NCBI GenBank assembly: GCA_026786325.1
Contig: JAJAYH010000276.1
Location: forward strand, 1 to 11,595
Source of the DNA: Alkalinema sp. CAN_BIN05
GTDB taxonomy: Bacteria; Cyanobacteriota; Cyanobacteriia; Leptolyngbyales; Leptolyngbyaceae
Length of the DNA: 11,595 nt
Direction of reading: 5' to 3'
The notes beneath the pieces were generated by a model that saw only the letters and a program-made list of their open reading frames with translations, ran no database searches and was not told the DNA's origin. The translations under genes and the position numbers were made by a program. Below, one piece after another: positions 6,434-11,595 of this stretch (positions within the stretch are counted from its first letter, which is position 1; the number at the start of each line of letters is the position of its first letter).

Positions 6434-7993
6434 ATGCGTTACCTCACCGTTAATCTAAATTCAGGCCATTACGTGGATGATGATGTGCCCTTAATCCATC
6501 CCTTATTGCGGGTGGGGGCGATGGCATTGATCGGAGGATGCTTTGGGGCGTTGGCGTTGGACATGGGGGCGATCGCTGCGACGCTCATGGATGCGACACC
6601 TGTTCAAGGCTCTCCCCAAACGTCATCCCGTCCTTTGCCCACGTCTGGGTTTCTTGATGTGCCGACCGACGCTCCGGTGGTTAGTGACGATGGTTATATT
6701 TTGGGAGCGGGCGATCGGTTGAAGTTAGATTTCTTCAGTTTGCCGGAGTTCAGTGGAGAGTATGCCGTCTTACCCAATGGCGCGGTGAATTTGCCCCAGG
6801 TGGGAATGGTGTCTTTACAAGGCTATACGGTCCAGCAGGCATCTCAAATTTTGGCGACGCGCTATGGTCCAATTCTGACGCGCCCGGTGATTAATATCAA
6901 TGTGACAGCGACGCGCCCTGTGATGATTGCGATCGCAGGGGAAATTGAGCGCCCCGGTGCCTATTCGTTGGTCAGTGCAACGGGTGAGTCACCGATGTTG
7001 AGTCGAGCGATTCAACAGGCGGAAGGGATTACCCGATCGGCGGATTTGCAACGAGTAAAGATTCGGCGGCGGACAGCGGGCGGGGGAAATGAAGTAATTG
7101 CCGTGAATTTATTACAGTTATTACGATCGGGTGATGCGCGTCAAGATATTCGCCTGCGGGATGGCGATAGTATTTTAATCCCCGTGACGGCTGTTCCGGA
7201 TTTGGCGTTAACAAAACAACTACTTGCAACTAACTTAGCGAGTCGTAATTCTCGCCCGATTCAAATTGCAGTGGTGGGTGAAGTGCTGCGACCTGGTCCT
7301 CATATTTTGATAAGTGGTGGTAATAACAATAGTGGTGGGACTAGTAATTCTGGGAATACTGCGATCGGCAATACTTTGGCCTCGGCTATTCCCACATTAA
7401 CTCAAGCCATTCAGCAGGCTGGTGGAATTTCACAGATGGCCGACATTCGCAATATTCAAGTGCGTCGCACGACTCGCTTTGGCACTGAACAGAAAATTAG
7501 CGTCAATTTCTTAAAACTTCTAGAATCTGGTGATTTGCTTCAGGATGTCCCGTTGCAAGAAGGCGACACTGTGGAAATTCCCATAGCGACGGCCTTAAGT
7601 GATACTGAAATTACGAGATTAGCTAATGCCAGTTTCTCACCCGATAAAATGACGGTCAATGTTGTTGGCGAAGTCGAACGACCCGGAGCATTAGTACTTC
7701 CGCCAAATACACCATTGAATCAGGCTGTTTTAACCGCAGGTGGATTTAATAAGAATGCAGTTAAAAATTCAATCACTTTAGTACGTCTAAATCCTAATGG
7801 AACAGTGACAAAACGAGACATCTCTTTTGACTTGTCTCAAAACCTTAATGAAGCGAGTAATCCAGCACTCCGAAACAATGACATTATTGTCGTTAAGAAG
7901 ACTGGATTGGCTATCTTTTCCCAAGGCTTAAATGATGTGTTGTCACCGTTTGTAAACGTCTTCGGTGTCTTTAGGTTATTTGGTGGAAGATAG
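6434..7993 (+). CDS. Polysaccharide export protein, Wza/OPX family, with three SLBB-like repeats
   Basis: A Wza-type protein that should form the outer-membrane or periplasmic channel for exopolysaccharide export. I chose the ATG at 6434 (519 residues) with GGAA about six bases upstream; an in-frame TTG at 6422 is less likely. A hydrophobic segment at about 23-50 (LLRVGAMALIGGCFGALALDMGAIAA) is a likely signal/anchor; Cys36 after LIGG could be an unconventional lipidation site. The poly-export domain spans about 87-160 (GYILGAGDRLKLDFF, then YAVLPNGAVNLPQVG). Three SLBB-type units follow, each opening with a VxGE(I/V)xRPG motif: about 164 (IAIAGEIERPG), 277 (IAVVGEVLRPG) and 407 (VNVVGEVERPG). 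The second carries a Gly/Asn/Ser-rich insert (295-313). The C-terminus ends with a hydrophobic stretch (about 491-516). It heads a plus-strand run with glycosyltransferase, co-polymerase and kinase genes, which fits exopolysaccharide export. Confidence 0.92.
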   Translation: MRYLTVNLNSGHYVDDDVPLIHPLLRVGAMALIGGCFGALALDMGAIAATLMDATPVQGSPQTSSRPLPTSGFLDVPTDAPVVSDDGYILGAGDRLKLDFFSLPEFSGEYAVLPNGAVNLPQVGMVSLQGYTVQQASQILATRYGPILTRPVININVTATRPVMIAIAGEIERPGAYSLVSATGESPMLSRAIQQAEGITRSADLQRVKIRRRTAGGGNEVIAVNLLQLLRSGDARQDIRLRDGDSILIPVTAVPDLALTKQLLATNLASRNSRPIQIAVVGEVLRPGPHILISGGNNNSGGTSNSGNTAIGNTLASAIPTLTQAIQQAGGISQMADIRNIQVRRTTRFGTEQKISVNFLKLLESGDLLQDVPLQEGDTVEIPIATALSDTEITRLANASFSPDKMTVNVVGEVERPGALVLPPNTPLNQAVLTAGGFNKNAVKNSITLVRLNPNGTVTKRDISFDLSQNLNEASNPALRNNDIIVVKKTGLAIFSQGLNDVLSPFVNVFGVFRLFGGR

Positions 7994-8015
7994 TTGAAGT
8001 TGATTTTATATTCAT

Positions 8016-8055
8016 AAAGCCTATTGCTATGTCATTAGATATAGAAATAGGCTTT
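8016..8055 (+). terminator. Candidate terminator after the polysaccharide export gene
   Basis: AAAGCCTATT (8016-8025) and AATAGGCTTT (8046-8055) form a perfect 10-bp stem with a 20-base loop, starting 22 bases past the export gene's stop. The descending arm ends in TTTT, a short U-tract. The long loop and short tract make it a weak terminator; it may be partial, separating the export gene from the downstream genes. Confidence 0.5.
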
Positions 8056-8282
8056 TAAGTCTAATTTTCAAGTCCTACGTTAGGCCGATGAGATTACATT
8101 ATTAAGAAGACTTTTTATAAGCCCTTAAATAGCTACCATTTTTGAAGACTATATGAAAAATACAAATTTTTAGCGTCATTCTAATCTCAATCATTGATAA
8201 TACTGAGGCACACAGGCGCAACCAACATTCATTTTGCGTGAAAATACATAACTCAGACTTAATAATTCACGTCTTTATTCAG

Positions 8283-8336
8283 TACTGAGATTAATCATGT
8301 AATGGTTACGTAGATGTTTTGAAGCCTCTCTCAGTA
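8283..8336 (+). repeat. 8-bp inverted repeat in the glycosyltransferase leader
   Basis: TACTGAGA (8283-8290) and TCTCAGTA (8329-8336) are exact reverse complements. The downstream arm ends 14 bases before the ATG at 8351, close enough for a folded leader to affect ribosome access. It could equally be two half-sites for a regulator or chance. Confidence 0.4.
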
Positions 8337-8350
8337 ATCGGTCTCTTTCT

Positions 8351-9439
8351 ATGAAAATTGCCCTAGTTCACGATTATTTAACCCAAAAAGGCGGAGCAGA
8401 GCGCGTCTTTGAATTGTTATGTAGGCGATTTCCAACGGCTGATGTATTCACGTCTCTTTATGACCCACAAAAAACGATCGATCTTAGCGATCGTCTAGTG
8501 CAAACGACTGTGTTGCAGGGTATTCCTGGTGCGACTAAGTATTTCCGAATGATGGCTCCATTTTATTACCCCGCATTCCGAGCTTTAGATTTACAAGAGT
8601 ATGACTTAATCATTAGTAGTAGTACTAGTTTCGCAAAAGCTGTACGCAAGAGACCGGATGCTTATCATATTTGTTTTTGTCACAATGTAACCCGATTTCT
8701 GTGGGACACTCAGACCTATTTGAGAGAGTATGGGGATTATCAAAACTTTTATCCTTTCATTGAAAAAATCTTTCGGGTTATGCGCGCTCAGGATTTAAAA
8801 TATGCTCAGGAACCTGATCTTTATATTGCAAATTCGACAACTGTTGCGCAAAGAATCCGTAAAACCTATAAGAAAAATGCGATCGTAATTAACTATCCTA
8901 TTGAAGCCAGTCAGTTCACATTTTCAGATAAGAAAGACGACTACTATCTGGCTTCGGCTCGGATGATTAGTTACAAACGTCTTGATGTAATTATTGAGGC
9001 ATTTAACTGGTTAGGGTGGAGACTTTTAATTACGGGAGAAGGCCCAGAACGAGACAAACTTAAAGCGCAAGCGATGACAAATGTTGAATTTTTAGGTCAT
9101 GTTTCGGATTCAGAACGTAAGGAGTTAATGTCTAATGCGAAGTCTGTAATTGTGGCGGCACTTGAAGATTATGGTTTGGTTCCGATCGAGGCAAATGCCA
9201 GCGGTACGCCTGTGATTTCCTATGGTGCAGGCGGAGTTCTTGATACTCAGGTTCCAGGAATGACGGGATTGTTTTTCCGTCGCCAAGCTCCTGAATCATT
9301 GCAGGCAGCTTTGATTAAGGGGCAATCGATCGATTGGGACTATGCCAAAATTCGCGATCATGCTGTGAATAATTTCTCAGAAGATGCATTTTTTAGTCAA
9401 GTCGATCGAGTTATGGAAAAGCTCCCGATATTCGCTTAG
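8351..9439 (+). CDS. Glycosyltransferase, GT4 family (GT-B fold)
   Basis: A 362-residue cytoplasmic sugar transferase of the retaining GT4 type, probably adding a sugar from a nucleotide donor to a lipid-linked exopolysaccharide intermediate. The N-terminal half has KIALVHDYLTQKGGAERVFE, with the acceptor-side glycine pair at 14-15, and CHNVTRFLWD with His111 in the position typical of the family. The C-terminal donor half has ASARMISYKRLD with Arg204 and Lys209 (diphosphate contacts), LLITGEGPER (225-234), the strand NVEFLGHVSD, and the EX7E motif Glu272...Glu280 (EDYGLVPIE), followed by SGTPVISYGAGGVLDTQ. Length is normal and no transmembrane segment is present. The ATG lacks a Shine-Dalgarno, but the protein begins exactly at the first beta strand, so the start is well supported. 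It lies between the export and co-polymerase genes. Donor sugar and linkage cannot be read from sequence. Confidence 0.92.
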   Translation: MKIALVHDYLTQKGGAERVFELLCRRFPTADVFTSLYDPQKTIDLSDRLVQTTVLQGIPGATKYFRMMAPFYYPAFRALDLQEYDLIISSSTSFAKAVRKRPDAYHICFCHNVTRFLWDTQTYLREYGDYQNFYPFIEKIFRVMRAQDLKYAQEPDLYIANSTTVAQRIRKTYKKNAIVINYPIEASQFTFSDKKDDYYLASARMISYKRLDVIIEAFNWLGWRLLITGEGPERDKLKAQAMTNVEFLGHVSDSERKELMSNAKSVIVAALEDYGLVPIEANASGTPVISYGAGGVLDTQVPGMTGLFFRRQAPESLQAALIKGQSIDWDYAKIRDHAVNNFSEDAFFSQVDRVMEKLPIFA

Positions 9440-9522
9440 ATGTGTGAATAAAGAATATAGATACAGTCTGCTTGGTTTGATTATTGCTTGGTCGATCGCT
9501 TCTCAGTTCTTAAGGTTTTTAT

Positions 9523-11040
9523 ATGGTTTCCTCTCGTCCATTACTACTAAATGTTGCACCTGAGAAAGAACTCGGCTATGGCCAAATCTTTACTGCACTT
9601 CTGCGACGTAAACATTGGTTGATTTTAGGTTTGTTGGGTGGCTTGGCGGTTTCAGCGGTCACTAGCCTTCGACAACCGCCGTCCTATAGCAGTGGTATGC
9701 AAGTTCTGATCGAGCCGATTTATCAAGGTAAAACTCAGGGACCAGCAAAGCAAACAGATGAAGTTACAGATTCCAATGTGCAAGTTGACTCAGCTACTCA
9801 AATTAGCTTTTTACAAAGCTCTGGCTTGGTCAAGAAGGCGATGCTGAGCTTGCAATCGGAGTATCCAGAATATAATCCTGATGATGCGGGGAGTGTCACG
9901 GAATTCAAGCGGAATTTGCTTGTTATTCAAGCTGCGTCAGCCGATAAGAAAGTGACAACCCCAACTAAGATTTTTCAAATTACCTATCAAGGCAATAACC
10001 CGGCCAAGACACAAAAGGTTTTAAGTGCTTTACAAAAAGTGTATTTGGACTATAACCGAGAACAGCAAGCTTTGCGATTGACGAAGGGATTAACCTTTAT
10101 TGATCAGCAGCTCCCTACGATCGGTAAAAAGCTACAACTATCCGAGTCTCGACTAGAAGGCTTCCGTCGTAATCAAGAGCTTATTGACCCAAAACTTGAG
10201 GCTCAACGGCAGAGTGATCAGTTCGGGAAAGCGCAGGATGAGTTGAAGACTAGTATTAGTCAGATTCAAGAATTGCGAAGTCGGTACGAGACTTTGCAGC
10301 AGCAGTTGCCCATGAGTCCTGCCCAAACATCGGCTATGGGGCGATTGACTCAGTCTACGCGCTACCAGAGTCTTCTATCTGAAATTCAGAAAACCGAATT
10401 AGCCCTTGTGCAACAACGGCTTCGATTTAAAGATGGAACGCCTTATGTTCAGCAGATTCTAGATCAACGCCAACAACAGTTGTCTCTTCTTCAGGCCGAG
10501 GCAGGTCGGGTTCTGGGGGCTAGTGTTCCTGGAGAAGGGTTACTCGCGGCAGGACAGTTAACACCGCAAGATATTGCAACAATGACTCAATTCTCGGAGG
10601 CAACGGTTGCTTTGAGAGCATCTGAGGCTCGCTATTCAGGATTACAGCAGAATGTCGAGATTTTACGTGGGAATCTTAAACGTTTCCCTCAATTGTTGGC
10701 GGAATATGGACGCTTAGAACCTGAAGTGGAATTGAATCGCGATACTTTAAAGCAATTGCTGAAGTCTCGTCAGGAATTGGGTATGGAGATTGCCCGTGGG
10801 AGCTTTGATTGGCAGATTGTCGAGGAGCCTCAATTGGGGATTAAGACTAATGCTCCTGTGACTCAGAATTTGATGTTGGGGGCGATCGTTGGCTTGGTCT
10901 TGGGCGGTGCTGTTGCGTTTGCTCGGGAAAGTATGGATGATGCAGTCCACACTTCTGATGATCTGAGACAACAATTTTCTGTTCCTTTATTGGGTATGAT
11001 TCCTAACTTTTCCGGAATGGAACTGACCAGGATTTCTTAA
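9523..11040 (+). CDS. Polysaccharide co-polymerase, Wzz/GNVR type, without fused kinase
   Basis: An inner-membrane protein that in exopolysaccharide systems controls chain length and couples polymerisation to export, working with the Wza-type channel and a tyrosine kinase. Start ATG has AAGG about nine bases upstream. The 505 residues show a cytoplasmic N-terminus, TM1 at about 32-48 (WLILGLLGGLAVSAVTS), the Wzz beta region with VLIEPIYQG (61-69), a long periplasmic coiled coil rich in Gln, Glu and Arg (about 183-420), a GNVR-like part (LKRFPQLLAEYGRLEPEVELNRDTLKQLLKS, in two parts about 385-415), and TM2 at about 448-467. After TM2 comes the usual DDLRQQFSVPLLGMIP; the protein then ends within eleven residues, where fused Wzc proteins continue into a kinase domain. 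The kinase is instead the next gene, 26 bases on in another frame. This is either a genuine two-gene arrangement or a recent split. Confidence 0.9.
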   Translation: MVSSRPLLLNVAPEKELGYGQIFTALLRRKHWLILGLLGGLAVSAVTSLRQPPSYSSGMQVLIEPIYQGKTQGPAKQTDEVTDSNVQVDSATQISFLQSSGLVKKAMLSLQSEYPEYNPDDAGSVTEFKRNLLVIQAASADKKVTTPTKIFQITYQGNNPAKTQKVLSALQKVYLDYNREQQALRLTKGLTFIDQQLPTIGKKLQLSESRLEGFRRNQELIDPKLEAQRQSDQFGKAQDELKTSISQIQELRSRYETLQQQLPMSPAQTSAMGRLTQSTRYQSLLSEIQKTELALVQQRLRFKDGTPYVQQILDQRQQQLSLLQAEAGRVLGASVPGEGLLAAGQLTPQDIATMTQFSEATVALRASEARYSGLQQNVEILRGNLKRFPQLLAEYGRLEPEVELNRDTLKQLLKSRQELGMEIARGSFDWQIVEEPQLGIKTNAPVTQNLMLGAIVGLVLGGAVAFARESMDDAVHTSDDLRQQFSVPLLGMIPNFSGMELTRIS

Positions 11041-11066
11041 GACGATCGTCCGAGAAGTCGATTGAC

Positions 11067-11595
11067 ATGACTGCTCCAGTTCTACAACAGTTAGTCCATT
11101 GGCAACCGTTCCGAGAGTCGCTGGACCTGATTTATCAAAGTCTGCAATTACTCAATCAGGATGGTGCTATCAAGTCATTAGTCGTAACTTCCGCCCTAGC
11201 CGGTGAGGGAAAATCAACGTTTGCTTTAGGGCTGGCGATTAGTGCTGCTCGTTTGCATCGACGTGTTTTGCTGATTGATGGAGATCTGCGATCGCCCAGT
11301 CTCCACACCATGTTGGGTTTACCTAACGAAATTGGACTTGCTAATCTTTTGACAGATAATAGCCCAATTCCAGTGATTCCTAATAATACGGATGAATCGG
11401 AATATGGAAATTTAGCGGTCTTAACGGCAGGGACAGGATCTATCGATCCTGCAAAACTATTGAGTTCTCAGCGTCTTCGTCGTTTAATTAATAATTTTGA
11501 GAAATCTTATGACTTAGTTATTATTGATGCCCCTCCAACCTTGGGGATGGTCGATGCAACCTTACTATCCTCAAGATGTTCGGGTGCCCTATTGG
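11067..11595 (+). CDS. BY-kinase (CpsD/CapB-like tyrosine-protein kinase), 3' end beyond window
   Basis: I translated 176 residues from the ATG at 11067 to the window edge, with no stop. Bacterial tyrosine kinases of this type phosphorylate a C-terminal tyrosine cluster and regulate Wzz-type partners. The P-loop is SALAGEGKST (42-51, Lys49), Walker A' is VLLIDGDLR (67-75, Asp71 and Asp73), and Walker B is LVIIDAPP (150-157, Asp154). The segment FRESLDLIYQSLQLLNQ (15-31) corresponds to the helix before the kinase core in Wzc-type proteins. The tyrosine tail would lie beyond the window. No good ribosome site precedes the ATG, which suggests coupling to the upstream co-polymerase gene. The frame stays open upstream back to 11007, overlapping that gene's end, so a frameshift from a fused ancestor is possible. 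ParA/MinD-like ATPases share the motifs, but context and the GEGKST loop favour a BY-kinase. Confidence 0.9.
   Translation, partial: MTAPVLQQLVHWQPFRESLDLIYQSLQLLNQDGAIKSLVVTSALAGEGKSTFALGLAISAARLHRRVLLIDGDLRSPSLHTMLGLPNEIGLANLLTDNSPIPVIPNNTDESEYGNLAVLTAGTGSIDPAKLLSSQRLRRLINNFEKSYDLVIIDAPPTLGMVDATLLSSRCSGALL

Larger units (their letters stand above)
7994..8350 (+). promoter_or_regulatory. Intergenic region before the glycosyltransferase gene
   Basis: These 357 bases contain no credible gene. After the stem at 8016-8055 the sequence is AT-rich. TACTGAG occurs at 8201 and 8283, the second within the palindrome CAGTACTG (8280-8287). A matching reverse copy TCTCAGTA lies at 8329-8336, so TACTGAGA (8283-8290) could pair with it across 38 bases just before the start codon. 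No Shine-Dalgarno precedes the glycosyltransferase ATG. TAATAAT near 8260 and GATAAT near 8195 are -10-like, without convincing -35 partners. Confidence 0.35.

Noticed and set aside
3818..11295. Six GCGATCGC octamers as a possible special repeat system
   Set aside because: This is the known HIP1 word that is abundant in many cyanobacterial genomes; it supports taxonomy but marks nothing local.

Overview
The window looks like a cyanobacterial chromosome segment of moderate GC. CGATCG-rich words are very common, and the full HIP1 octamer GCGATCGC occurs at 3818, 4396, 6051, 6569, 6929 and 11288. The gene families also fit: SufE, a class 1B pyruvoyl SpeD, a Wza/Wzz/BY-kinase exopolysaccharide set and a TIGR02466-type oxygenase. 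I do not assign a genus.

Left half (1-6004), all on the minus strand. Reading in the direction of transcription: a GTG/ATG-started orphan single-pass membrane protein with a long Pro/Ser-rich tail (5989-4880); an FAD-dependent amine oxidase (4794-3154); S-adenosylmethionine decarboxylase SpeD (2974-2558); a spermidine/thermospermine synthase-type aminopropyltransferase (2315-1404); a 2OG-Fe(II) oxygenase-like protein (1214-501); and the N-terminal 125 residues of SufE, which runs off the left edge. The middle three genes form a polyamine module. SpeD makes decarboxylated SAM, the aminopropyltransferase uses it to extend a polyamine, and the flavin amine oxidase could oxidise the product or a precursor. 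The aminopropyltransferase resembles plant/algal ACL5 thermospermine synthases more than textbook SpeE.

Right half (6434-11595), all on the plus strand: a Wza-type polysaccharide export protein with three SLBB-like repeats, a GT4 glycosyltransferase, a Wzz-type polysaccharide co-polymerase, and a BY-kinase (CpsD-like) cut by the right edge. Together they look like the start of an exopolysaccharide synthesis and export locus. The co-polymerase and kinase are often one fused protein in cyanobacteria. Here they are separate, in different reading frames 26 bases apart, with the kinase frame open back into the end of the upstream gene.

The non-coding stretches hold several repeat structures: a 13-bp tandem repeat abutting the amine oxidase start, two adjacent inverted repeats between speD and the aminopropyltransferase gene, a perfect 10-bp stem after the export gene, and repeated TACTGAG/CTCAGTA words before the glycosyltransferase. 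I saw no tRNA, rRNA, CRISPR array, insertion sequence or known riboswitch. The most unusual parts are the ACL5-like polyamine module, the orphan membrane protein and the split Wzz/kinase pair; none is clearly a new system.
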